Source: Salinisphaera shabanensis E1L3A (lineage in GTDB: Bacteria > Pseudomonadota > Gammaproteobacteria > Nevskiales > Salinisphaeraceae). From it: DNA of 52,251 bases. A program made the translations under genes and the position numbers. Below, in pieces: positions 17,516-25,866 of this stretch. The number at the start of each line of letters is the position of its first letter. Positions within the stretch are counted from its first letter, which is position 1. The notes beneath the pieces are model-generated. The model searched no databases. It saw only the letters and a list, made by a program, of their open reading frames with translations, and was not told the DNA's origin. The stretch covers positions 1 through 52,251 of the forward strand of contig NZ_AFNV02000028.1 of NCBI RefSeq assembly GCF_000215955.2, read 5' to 3'.

Positions 17516-18553
17516 ATGTCATTCGTGATCAATACCAACACGCTGTCGCTGACCGCCCAGCAGAATCTCAATCAGTCCCAGAAGACATTGAACAGCGCCA
17601 TCGAGCGTCTGTCTTCGGGTAGCAAGATCAACTCCGCCAAGGACGATGCCGCCGGCCAGGCCATCTCCAACCGCATGACCTCGCAGATCAACGGTCTCAA
17701 GCAGGCTTCGTCGAATGCCAACGACGGCATCTCGCTGGCCCAGACCACCGAAGGCGCGCTCAACCAGATCAACGACAACCTCCAGCGCGTTCGTGAACTG
17801 ACCGTGCAGGCTGCCAACGGCACCAACAGCCAGTCGGACCTGGAATCGATTCAGGGCGAAATCGAGCAGCGCCTGGGCGAGATCGATCGCGTGTCCGAAC
17901 AGACCGCCTTCAACGGCACCAAGGTGCTCGACGGCTCCAAGACCGAAATCAAGATCCAGGTCGGCGACAAGGACGATCAGACCATCTCCATCAACCTCGC
18001 CAACATGGATTCGGCTTCGCTGAATCTGGATGGCTTCAACGTCGACGGCACGACCAGCGTTGCGGTGGGCGATGCGACCACGCTAAATCTTCAGTCTTAC
18101 AACGACGCCGACGGCAACACCCAGTACGTCATTAATGATGGCTCTGGTGGATTCACACAGGCCGAGATCAACTCCGAAACGGGTGTGGTCAGCGATACGG
18201 GTATCGATGCCACCACCGCCGTCACAGATGCTGGCGGTGCCACGAACATTGCTGATGGCGGCACCGTAACCGTCGAAACCAGCGACCCGCTGGCCGCCCT
18301 CGACAGCGCCCTGAAGCAGGTCGACGATCTGCGCTCGGACCTCGGTGCGGTCCAGAACCGTCTGGACTCGGCGATCAATAACATCTCCACCACAGAGATC
18401 AACATCTCCTCGGCCCGTTCGCGTATCACCGATGCCGACTACGCTACGGAAGTGTCGAACATGTCCAAGGCTCAGATCCTGCAGCAGGCCGGTACCTCGG
18501 TCCTGGCGCAGGCCAACCAGAGCACCCAGGGCGTGCTCTCCCTGCTCCGTTAA
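17516..18553 (+). CDS. flagellin 3
   Basis: Flagellin of 345 residues, the shortest of the trio. Its conserved ends are almost those of flagellin 2, with a few changes such as LTVQA for LSVQA and QGEIEQRL for QNEIDQRL. The acidic centre (~170-255) differs; YNDADGNTQYVINDG resembles YTDADGNTAYAIED of flagellin 1, so the centres of copies 1 and 3 are related while copy 2 is more distant. It has its own FliA promoter and terminator. Nucleotide identity across the ends suggests recent duplication or continuing gene conversion. Confidence 0.96.
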   Translation: MSFVINTNTLSLTAQQNLNQSQKTLNSAIERLSSGSKINSAKDDAAGQAISNRMTSQINGLKQASSNANDGISLAQTTEGALNQINDNLQRVRELTVQAANGTNSQSDLESIQGEIEQRLGEIDRVSEQTAFNGTKVLDGSKTEIKIQVGDKDDQTISINLANMDSASLNLDGFNVDGTTSVAVGDATTLNLQSYNDADGNTQYVINDGSGGFTQAEINSETGVVSDTGIDATTAVTDAGGATNIADGGTVTVETSDPLAALDSALKQVDDLRSDLGAVQNRLDSAINNISTTEINISSARSRITDADYATEVSNMSKAQILQQAGTSVLAQANQSTQGVLSLLR

Positions 18554-18586
18554 GCAGGCTAAGCATCTCGTAAGAGAACTGACAGA

Positions 18587-18604
18587 GGGCGCCTTCAGGC
18601 GCCC
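18587..18604 (+). terminator. terminator of flagellin 3
   Basis: GGGCGCC, loop TTCA, GGCGCCC followed by TTC and a run of eight T. It ends 64 bases before the start of the divergent fourth flagellin and so should largely isolate that gene from read-through. Confidence 0.88.
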
Positions 18605-18667
18605 TTCTTTTTTTGCTCCGGCCATCGCTCCAAGGCAGTCGGCTCTAGCTTCTGTTCGATCAACTCA

Positions 18668-19867
18668 ATGAATATCAGCAACCAATCGCTGACACAGGTC
18701 GTTCGATACAACCTCGGCTTGCACCAGCAACGCAAGCAGATCGCGGTCAAACATATGGCCAGCGGCGAGCGTGTCAATCAAGCCAAGGAAGGGCCTGCGG
18801 CCGCGGCTATCGCCAACCGTATGACCGCCCGTACCCAGGGGCTGACCCAGGCCATGCGTAACGCGAGCGACGGCCTGGCCCTGGCTGCGCGCCTCGAATC
18901 CTCGTTGGAAGACATCAACAACGAACTGCAGCACATTCGCAAATCGACGGTCGGAGCGCTCAACGGCACGCTATCGGACATCGACCGAGCGACGATCGGG
19001 CGTGATATTCAAAATAGTCTCGACACGATCGATCGCATCGCGGAGAGAACGCAGTTCAATGGCATGCACCTGCTGGACGGCTCCCGCCAACGGGTGTCGA
19101 TTCAGGTAGGCACGGATGACGGCGATCGACTGTATATCGATCTGGAACGCATGAACACGCAGGCACTCGGCCTTGCACCTGAAGAGCATGCCGAGCCCGT
19201 TGCCGACACGCTCGAGCCAAACGAGCCGCCGCCCATGTCTGCCCCTGCCTTCCAAGCCAACGGACGTACCGCGGATGCAGATGCCGTATTTGCTTTCATG
19301 GCGGGTGGGTTCCAAGTTTACGGCTATGAGGCCGTACAGGGTGCGGACGGGTCGTTATACGTACGCGACGAAGACTACAATTACTACGCCGTCTACTCCT
19401 CAAAGGTTACGGATGCAGGCGGTGCGATAAACGGGCCAGAAGCCCCTAGCGGTGGCGATACCGTTGAACTCGGTTTTAACCCTTGGGCGCCTGTTGCCGC
19501 ACCAGAAGGCTTCTCCACCACGCCGCGAGCGACGACGGCTGACGCACCGAGCGAGAACGCTTCAACGAACGAGACGCCTGCGGCACCCTCGCGGCTGCTG
19601 AGTCTCGAAGCAATCGACCATGCCATACAACAGGTGGATCGCTTCCGAGGCTATCTGGGTGCGACCGAAAACCGGATCGACTCGGCGCTGGCTACAATCC
19701 TGGAACAGAAAAACGCTGTCGTCGCGGCACGATCGAGAGTGCTCGACGCCGACTACGCCCACGAATCCGCCCAGCTTGCTTCGGCCCAGCTGCTCGAGAA
19801 CGCGGGCATATCCGTTCTGGCACAGGCAAACCAGGCACGCAGCACCATCGTGGCTCTGCTGGGTTAG
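18668..19867 (+). CDS. divergent flagellin paralogue (flagellin 4)
   Basis: Protein of 399 residues with flagellin ends but low similarity to its neighbours. The N-terminus (NISNQSLTQVVRYNLGL) keeps the heptad pattern, NRMTARTQGL matches the NRMTSQINGL region, and the end SVLAQANQARSTIVALLG retains the assembly motif. The TLR5-type LQRVREL is replaced by LQHIRKS. The centre (~165-320) is Pro/Glu/Ala-rich with a YGYEAVQGADGSLYVRDEDYNYY segment, unlike the other flagellins. I see no FliA promoter and no Shine-Dalgarno sequence before the ATG, and it starts just after a strong terminator. It may be weakly expressed, a minor filament component, or decaying; the frame is intact. Confidence 0.88.
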   Translation: MNISNQSLTQVVRYNLGLHQQRKQIAVKHMASGERVNQAKEGPAAAAIANRMTARTQGLTQAMRNASDGLALAARLESSLEDINNELQHIRKSTVGALNGTLSDIDRATIGRDIQNSLDTIDRIAERTQFNGMHLLDGSRQRVSIQVGTDDGDRLYIDLERMNTQALGLAPEEHAEPVADTLEPNEPPPMSAPAFQANGRTADADAVFAFMAGGFQVYGYEAVQGADGSLYVRDEDYNYYAVYSSKVTDAGGAINGPEAPSGGDTVELGFNPWAPVAAPEGFSTTPRATTADAPSENASTNETPAAPSRLLSLEAIDHAIQQVDRFRGYLGATENRIDSALATILEQKNAVVAARSRVLDADYAHESAQLASAQLLENAGISVLAQANQARSTIVALLG

Positions 19868-19960
19868 CCGTCACACACATTCCCACCGAGCGATAGAAGT
19901 ACCGTACTGCAGCGGCACGAGGGCGTATCCGCTTCTGCTACTGCACGTAGAACAGGACAA

Positions 19961-19985
19961 AAAAGGGCGCCCACGGCGCCCTTTT
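19961..19985. terminator. bidirectional terminator between flagellin 4 and fliE
   Basis: AAAAGGGCGCC, 3-base loop, GGCGCCCTTTT, with A runs on one side and T runs on the other. It can end rightward transcription of flagellin 4 and leftward transcription of fliE. It has the same core as the other flagellin terminators. Confidence 0.88.
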
Positions 19986-20010
19986 CTTGTTCAGCACACG
20001 AAACGCAGGG

Positions 20011-20373
20011 CTACACCTGCATATTCATGATCTCCTTGTACGCATTCACTACCCGATTGCGTACCTGTACGCCCATCTCGAAAGCCAGGCCGGCTTTCTG
20101 CATATCCACCATCACATCGTTGATGCCCACACCCGGCACGCCGCGCTCGAATGCATGGCCCTGGGCAGCGGCGCTTTGCTTCATACCGTCGATCTTGTCG
20201 ATCGCGGCGACCAGCGCATTGGAAAAATCGACGGCTTCCGTCTTTTCGCCGTTTTTCGGCACGGCCTGCGCACCGGCTTGAACGCCCGGCTGCGCAGCAG
20301 CAGGGCCAGCCTGGTTGGCCGTGGCTTGCAGCTGTTGCAATACGCTATTGAGATTCACACCCGAGACACTCAT
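20011..20373 (-). CDS. fliE: flagellar hook-basal body protein FliE
   Basis: Protein of 120 residues that joins the MS ring to the proximal rod. The conserved C-terminal half has VPGVGINDVMVDMQKAGLAFEMGVQVRNR and ends KEIMNMQV, as in FliE of enterics. The N-terminal half is an Ala/Gln-rich linker. The ATG at 20373 has a good ribosome site (AGGGAAGG) and fits the family start MSVSGVN. It is a monocistronic gene transcribed opposite to fliF, as in E. coli. Confidence 0.95.
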   Translation of the reverse strand: MSVSGVNLNSVLQQLQATANQAGPAAAQPGVQAGAQAVPKNGEKTEAVDFSNALVAAIDKIDGMKQSAAAQGHAFERGVPGVGINDVMVDMQKAGLAFEMGVQVRNRVVNAYKEIMNMQV

Positions 20374-20654
20374 AAGCCTTCCCTCGTGAAAGACGATCGG
20401 GGCGCGCAAGCCGCGCCGACACGATATCCAATTTGATGGAAGGCAGGGTAACGCAGGCGCAAGCGATCTAATTCGCTCAATTGCCGCCCAAAAAGCCGGC
20501 TTATTCGGCCTTTGATTTTCTTTCGTTGCTGAATAATGGCCCTCGTCCTGCTACGACCGCGACACATCGAGCGCCGCGGTCAGGCAGACAACAAGAGGGC
20601 CCGGGTACATGAATCGACCCGCGGCAGTAACGCATCAAGCAACGAGGAATGAGC
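20374..20654. promoter_or_regulatory. divergent fliE/fliF control region
   Basis: About 280 bases without a gene separate fliE and fliF. In the middle, the sequence at 20496-20510 (CCGGCTTATTCGGCC) is a partial inverted repeat that resembles a FlhDC-type half-site. I find no sigma-54 or sigma-28 consensus. The region is expected to hold promoters for both early operons. Confidence 0.35.
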
Positions 20655-22328
20655 ATGGCGACAGCGGAGACGCCGGTCGCAGCAGCCGAGGCCAAGCCCG
20701 GTGTGCTGGAGCAGCTACGCGCGAACCCGCGTCTGCCCTTGATCGTGGGTGTTGCGATTGCCGTGGCCCTATTGGTGGCCATGGCGTTGTGGACCATGGG
20801 TCCTAGTTACGGCGTGCTGTTCTCGAACTTGAGCGATCGTGACGGCGGCGAAATCATCGCTGAACTCGAGCAGATGCAGGTGCCCTACAAGTTCGCGGGC
20901 AACGGCAACACGATCATGGTCCCGACCGACATGATCGATCGTACGCGCCTGCAGCTCGCCGGCGAAGGCCTGCCCAACGGCGGCGGCGTCGGCTTCGAGT
21001 TGATGGACAATCAGTCCTTCGGCATCAGCCAGTTCGCGGAACACGTCAACTACAAGCGCGCGCTCGAAGGCGAGCTGGCCCGCTCTATCGAAAGCATGGA
21101 TAGCGTGGCCAAGGCGCGCGTGCATCTCGCAATTCCCGAGTCGTCGGTATTCGTGCGTGAGCGCGAAAAACCGAGTGCTTCGATCGTACTCGATCTGTAT
21201 CGCGGCCGCGCGCTCGGCGACGGTCAGGTCACCGCGATCGTTAACCTCGTGGCCAGCAGCGTGACCAATCTGCCCACCGAAGGCGTCACCGTGGTCGACG
21301 GTTCCGGCAAACTGCTGTCCAACAACGCGGCCACCGCGGGCGAGGCCACCGACGGCTCCCAACTCGAATACGTTGACCGTATCGAGCACAGCTATCGCGA
21401 CCGTATTGAATCCATCCTCGCGCCGATCGTCGGCCGCGACAACATCCGCGCGCGCGTGGTCGCTGATGTGGATTTCTCCTCCAACGAGCAGACACAGGAA
21501 CTCTATACGCCCAATGGCGACCCGGCCCAGGCCGCGATTCGCAGCGAGCAGCGCAGCTCCACCCGCTCCAACGGCGGCCCGGCCATGGGCGGCGTGCCCG
21601 GCGCGCTGAGCAATCAGCCGAGCCCCGAGATCGCCTCGCCGATCAACGAGAACAACACCACGACGACGGCCAGAAAAGACGACGGGGCCAAGGGCGCGAC
21701 CGTCAGCAACGCCACGATCAACTACGAGGTCAATCGCACCATCCGCCACACACGTGAACAGAGCGGGCAGCTTCAGCGCCTGTCTGCGGCCGTCGTCGTG
21801 AATTATCCGATGCAGGCGAACGCCGAAGGCGAGATGCAGCCGATGCCGCTGGCCGCAGAGCAGATGGACCAGATCAAAAGCCTCGTGCGCGAAGCGATGG
21901 GCTTTTCGGCAGCGCGCGGCGATTCGCTGGAGGTCATTAATATGCCCTTCACCGCGCAGCCGGATACCCTGACCGAGCCCGGCGTGCCCTGGTGGCAGGA
22001 TCGCCAGCTTCTCGCCATGGCCGAGAGTGCGATCAAATATCTGCTGCTCGCCATCGCGGCGTGGATCGTATGGCGTAGGCTGGTCAAGCCGCTGCTCGAT
22101 CAGGTGCCGCGTCCGCCCGTGCGCCTGGCCGATGCCAAGGCCGAAGCCGGCGAAATGACCGAGGAACCGGAGGACGACGGTAACGAAGATTTGCGGGCGG
22201 CTATCGAAGCCGGCCGTGGCAAGCGTCGCCAACAGGATGCGCTGCTAACCACCACCCGCGAAGCCGCCAAGAACGACCCGAAACTGGTCGCCGCCATCAT
22301 CAAGAGCTGGATGCATAGCAATGCCTAG
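20655..22328 (+). CDS. fliF: flagellar MS-ring protein FliF
   Basis: MS-ring protein of 557 residues on which the basal body and export gate are built. A first membrane helix at ~35-55 (LIVGVAIAVALLVAMAL) is followed by the ring-building motif region (YGVLFSNLSDRDGGEI), the long periplasmic domain and a second helix at ~450-470 (AIKYLLLAIAAWIVWRRLV). The cytoplasmic FliG-binding tail ends KNDPKLVAAIIKSWM. The ATG at 20655 is chosen because the GAGGA ribosome site lies six bases before it; an ATG six bases earlier abuts that site. It is the first gene of the rightward fliF-K block. Confidence 0.97.
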   Translation: MATAETPVAAAEAKPGVLEQLRANPRLPLIVGVAIAVALLVAMALWTMGPSYGVLFSNLSDRDGGEIIAELEQMQVPYKFAGNGNTIMVPTDMIDRTRLQLAGEGLPNGGGVGFELMDNQSFGISQFAEHVNYKRALEGELARSIESMDSVAKARVHLAIPESSVFVREREKPSASIVLDLYRGRALGDGQVTAIVNLVASSVTNLPTEGVTVVDGSGKLLSNNAATAGEATDGSQLEYVDRIEHSYRDRIESILAPIVGRDNIRARVVADVDFSSNEQTQELYTPNGDPAQAAIRSEQRSSTRSNGGPAMGGVPGALSNQPSPEIASPINENNTTTTARKDDGAKGATVSNATINYEVNRTIRHTREQSGQLQRLSAAVVVNYPMQANAEGEMQPMPLAAEQMDQIKSLVREAMGFSAARGDSLEVINMPFTAQPDTLTEPGVPWWQDRQLLAMAESAIKYLLLAIAAWIVWRRLVKPLLDQVPRPPVRLADAKAEAGEMTEEPEDDGNEDLRAAIEAGRGKRRQQDALLTTTREAAKNDPKLVAAIIKSWMHSNA

Positions 22329-23325
22329 ACAGATGTTCAACGAAGCCGGCAGCGAACGCGGCGCCATCCTCATGATGACGCTCGACGAAGATACGGCCGC
22401 AGACGTGTTCAAGCACCTGTCCACGCGCGACGCTCAGGAACTGGGCATGCGCATGGCCCATCTGCGCAATATCTCGAATGAGCAGATCAGCGAAGTGCTC
22501 AACGAATTCCATGAAGAATTCGAGCAGGTGAGCGCAGTGAGCATGAACTCGAGCGAGCACATCCGCTCCGTGCTGACCAAGGCCATGGGCGCCGAACGTG
22601 CGGCGAGCCTTCTGGAGGATATCTTCGACGCCCAGGAAGGTACGGGCATCGATGCACTGAACATGATGGAGCCGACCGTGGTCGCGGAGATGATTCGCGA
22701 CGAACATCCGCAGATCATCGCGACCATCATGGTTCACCTCGAGCGTGGACAGGCGGCCGAAGTGCTCATGCTTTTCGACGAGCACTTGCGCAACGACGTG
22801 GTACTGCGTGTATCCACCTTCTCGGGTGTTCAGCCGGCCGCGCTGCAGGAACTCACGGAAGTGCTCTCCGGTCTGCTCGACGGCCAGAACCTCAAGCGCA
22901 GCAAGATGGGCGGGGCCCAAACCGCCGCCGAGATCCTCAACCTGATGAACTCGGCCAACGAAGAGAGCGTGTTGGAAAGCGTGCGCGCTCACGACGACAA
23001 CCTGGCGCAGAAGATCATCGACCAGATGTTCGTATTCGAGGACCTGGTCAGCGCCGACGACCGCACCATTCAGCGTCTGCTTCAGGAAGTCGACCAGAAC
23101 AGCCTGGTGGTGGCACTCAAAGGCACCCCGGACGAGCTTATCGCGCGTTTCACGTCCAACATGGCCAATCGCGCAGCGGAAATGCTGCGCGAAGACATGG
23201 AGCTGCGCGGCCCGATTCGCGTGTCGCAGGTCGAAACCGAACGCAAGGCCATTCTGCAGACCGTGCGCCGTCTGGCCGACGCCGGCGAAATCACGCTAAG
23301 CAAGGAAGACGACGAGTATGTCTGA
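22321..23325 (+). CDS. fliG: flagellar motor switch protein FliG
   Basis: C-ring protein of 334 residues linking the MS ring to FliM and forming the torque-generating face toward MotA. The middle domain has the EHPQ motif (DEHPQIIATI), and the C-terminal domain carries the charged helix (DDRTIQRLLQEVD, then SNMANRAAEMLREDMELRGP). Its start overlaps the fliF stop by 8 bases, indicating translational coupling. The order after fliF is the standard one. Confidence 0.97.
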   Translation: MPRQMFNEAGSERGAILMMTLDEDTAADVFKHLSTRDAQELGMRMAHLRNISNEQISEVLNEFHEEFEQVSAVSMNSSEHIRSVLTKAMGAERAASLLEDIFDAQEGTGIDALNMMEPTVVAEMIRDEHPQIIATIMVHLERGQAAEVLMLFDEHLRNDVVLRVSTFSGVQPAALQELTEVLSGLLDGQNLKRSKMGGAQTAAEILNLMNSANEESVLESVRAHDDNLAQKIIDQMFVFEDLVSADDRTIQRLLQEVDQNSLVVALKGTPDELIARFTSNMANRAAEMLREDMELRGPIRVSQVETERKAILQTVRRLADAGEITLSKEDDEYV

Positions 23326-24010
23326 TCGCTCGAGCGCGCGAAAAGATGCCTGGCGCCCCTGGCAGATGGGCGCGCTCGAACGGCGCATGCCGCGCCGTGA
23401 TATTGACGATGCCACGGATGCGCCGGCACGCCGGCGCGAGGATGCCATCAGCTTCGCGCTGTTCGAGCTCGCCAAGGAAGAGGCAGTGGCCAAGGGCCAC
23501 GAGGCCGGTTATGCCGAGGGCCTGGAACAAGGCCGAGAAGAAGGAAAGGCCGAGGCCAAAGCGGAACACGAACAACGTCTGGCCGCCGAGCTCGAAACGC
23601 TTCTCGCCCCGATTCGCGAGTTGAGCGGCTCGTTTCGCTCGGCTGTGGACAGCCTTAACGACAAGGTCTCTTACGAGCTCGTCGAGCTCGCGCTTGAAGC
23701 AGGCCAGAAACTCGCAGGCCGGGCATTACAGCTCAAACCCGAACACATCCTCGATGACATCGAGGAATTGATGGCCGAGAATCCGACCATCGGCGGCAAT
23801 CCGACGCTGTATGTGAATATCGAGGATCACGCGCTGGTCGAATCGCATCTTTCGCAGACACTTCAGGCCGCTGGCTGGGAACTACACCCCGATATGGGGC
23901 TGGCACGCGGCGATTGTCGTGTAGAAAGCGAACAGCGCGCCGTCGACGCCACGGGCGGCGATCGCTGGAGCCGACTGTTGCATACCATCGGGCATGGAGA
24001 AGAGTCATGA
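23318..24010 (+). CDS. fliH: flagellar export ATPase regulator FliH
   Basis: Cytoplasmic stator protein of 230 residues that binds FliI and docks the ATPase to the export gate. The N-terminal WRPW motif for FlhA/FliN docking is present as AWRPWQMG. A glycine-containing, Glu/Ala/Lys-rich helical repeat ([20 protein letters not shown]) follows at ~60-90, and the FliI-binding C-terminal domain ends the protein. It overlaps fliG by 8 bases and fliI by 4. Confidence 0.95.
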   Translation: MSDRSSARKDAWRPWQMGALERRMPRRDIDDATDAPARRREDAISFALFELAKEEAVAKGHEAGYAEGLEQGREEGKAEAKAEHEQRLAAELETLLAPIRELSGSFRSAVDSLNDKVSYELVELALEAGQKLAGRALQLKPEHILDDIEELMAENPTIGGNPTLYVNIEDHALVESHLSQTLQAAGWELHPDMGLARGDCRVESEQRAVDATGGDRWSRLLHTIGHGEES

Positions 24011-25392
24011 CCGGAAATCCCAGCGCTGTTCAGCAGTGGATCGAAGATCTGCGCGAAGCCCGACAAAATGTAACCAGCCTCTCACGTACCCGTCAGGGCG
24101 GACGCCTGACGCGTGCTACGGGCCTTGTACTCGAAGCCGTAGGCCTACAACTGCCGCTGGGCGCGCATTGCATTGTTGAAATCCGCGGCGGCAACGATTT
24201 CGCGGAAGCCGAGGTGGTGGGCTTCAATCAGGAAAAGCTTCTACTCATGCCGTTCGTCGATACCGCCGAAATGGTACCGGGCGCGCGCGTGTGGGCCACA
24301 CTCCCACCGCCGGGCGCGCAGGCCATCGGCAGCAAACGCGTGCCGGTTGGCGATAACCTGCTCGGACGCGTTGTTGACGCACGGGGGCGCGTGCTCGATG
24401 GCCGCGGGCCACTTCACGATGCGGCCCATGCAACGCTTGCCGCGCCGCGGCTCAATCCGCTCGATCGCGAACCCATTCATGAAGTGCTGGATGTCGGCGT
24501 GCGGGCGATCAACGCCCTGCTGACCGTCGGCCGTGGCCAACGCCTGGGCCTGTTCGCGGGTTCCGGTGTCGGCAAGAGCGTGCTGCTGGGCATGATGGCG
24601 CGCTTCACCCAGGCCGATGTGATTGTGGTCGGACTCATCGGCGAACGTGGGCGTGAGGTCAAGGATTTCATCGACAACATTCTCGGTACCGAAGGACTCA
24701 AACGGGCTGTTGTCGTGGCCGCACCGGCCGACGATTCGGCCCTGCTACGCTTGCAGGGCGCGGATTATGCGACGCGGCTCGCCGAGGATTTTCGCGATCG
24801 CGGCAAAAACGTGCTGCTGATCATGGACTCGCTCACGCGTTACGCCATGGCCCAGCGTGAAATCGCGCTGGCGATCGGCGAGCCGCCAGCAACCAAGGGT
24901 TATCCGCCGTCGGTCTTTGCCAAGCTGCCCAAGCTGGTCGAGCGCGCCGGCAATGACGCACCGGGCAAGGGCTCGATCACGGCGTTCTATACCGTGCTCA
25001 CCGAAGGCGACGATCAGCAGGACCCGATCGCCGATTCCGCTCGCGCCATCCTGGACGGGCACTTCGTGCTCTCGCGCCAGCTCGCCGAAGCCGGCCACTA
25101 TCCGGCGATCGATATCGAAGCGTCGATAAGCCGCGCAATGACCGCGCTTATCGACGAAATGCATCTGTCGCGTATCCAGTACTTTAAGCAAATGCTCTCT
25201 CGCTACCAGCGCAACCGCGATCTCATCAGCGTGGGCGCCTATGCGAAGGGAAGCGACCCGTTGCTCGACCAGGCAATCGAGATGTATCCGCAGCTCGAAG
25301 CCTTCCTGCAGCAATCAATGAACCAACGCGCCGATTTCGAACACGCCAGCCAGCAACTGGCCGAACTGCTACCGCAACGACCGAACCACTGA
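24007..25392 (+). CDS. fliI: flagellum-specific export ATPase FliI
   Basis: ATPase of the flagellar type III secretion system, 461 residues, related to F1-beta. The Walker A motif AGSGVGKS is at 184-191, with the following [15 protein letters not shown] and the Walker B region [17 protein letters not shown]. The ATG at 24007 overlaps the fliH stop (ATGA); longer forms would extend into fliH. It drives unloading of substrate-chaperone complexes together with FliH and FliJ. Confidence 0.97.
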   Translation: MTGNPSAVQQWIEDLREARQNVTSLSRTRQGGRLTRATGLVLEAVGLQLPLGAHCIVEIRGGNDFAEAEVVGFNQEKLLLMPFVDTAEMVPGARVWATLPPPGAQAIGSKRVPVGDNLLGRVVDARGRVLDGRGPLHDAAHATLAAPRLNPLDREPIHEVLDVGVRAINALLTVGRGQRLGLFAGSGVGKSVLLGMMARFTQADVIVVGLIGERGREVKDFIDNILGTEGLKRAVVVAAPADDSALLRLQGADYATRLAEDFRDRGKNVLLIMDSLTRYAMAQREIALAIGEPPATKGYPPSVFAKLPKLVERAGNDAPGKGSITAFYTVLTEGDDQQDPIADSARAILDGHFVLSRQLAEAGHYPAIDIEASISRAMTALIDEMHLSRIQYFKQMLSRYQRNRDLISVGAYAKGSDPLLDQAIEMYPQLEAFLQQSMNQRADFEHASQQLAELLPQRPNH

Positions 25393-25393
25393 T

Positions 25394-25840
25394 ATGGCCA
25401 AGACCTCTGCTCTCGATACGCTGATCAACCTTGCAACCGACGACCGCGATGCGGCGGCCGTGGCACTCGGCCGTCTGCGTCAGGATCATCAGCAGACCGA
25501 GCAGAAGCTCGAAGCGCTGCTGGGCTATCACGCGGAATATCAGCGGCGTCTGGATGAGGCGATGTCGATGGGCATGAGCATTGCCACGCTGCAGAACTAC
25601 CAGCGCTTCATCGCATCGCTGGAACATGCGATCGAGCAGCAGCGCGGTGCAGTCAACCAAAGCGAACGCCGTATCGAGCATGGCAACGACGACTGGCGCA
25701 CCCGCCAGAAACGTTTGAATTCCTATGACGTACTGGCCGTACGGCGGCGCGAAGCTGCACAAAAAGCCGAAGCGCGACGCGAACAGCGCCAGACCGACGA
25801 ATTCGCCAGCCGTGCGCTCAGCGCCGGCCTTTATCAATAG
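25394..25840 (+). CDS. fliJ: flagellar export protein FliJ
   Basis: Coiled-coil protein of 148 residues, almost entirely helical and rich in Gln, Glu, Arg and Ala, as expected for the FliJ rod that inserts into the FliI hexamer and binds FlhA. Typical features are the N-terminal LDTLINLA region, YHAEYQRRLDEA and QRFIASLEHAIEQQ. It starts one base after the fliI stop codon and is followed by fliK. Confidence 0.93.
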   Translation: MAKTSALDTLINLATDDRDAAAVALGRLRQDHQQTEQKLEALLGYHAEYQRRLDEAMSMGMSIATLQNYQRFIASLEHAIEQQRGAVNQSERRIEHGNDDWRTRQKRLNSYDVLAVRRREAAQKAEARREQRQTDEFASRALSAGLYQ

Positions 25841-25866
25841 TATTCGCCACCGACGGATATCGCTCC

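Noticed and set aside
20769-22232. 487-codon open frame antisense to fliF
   Set aside because: Same shadow effect; no ribosome site, no recognisable motif, and fliF is intact on the other strand.
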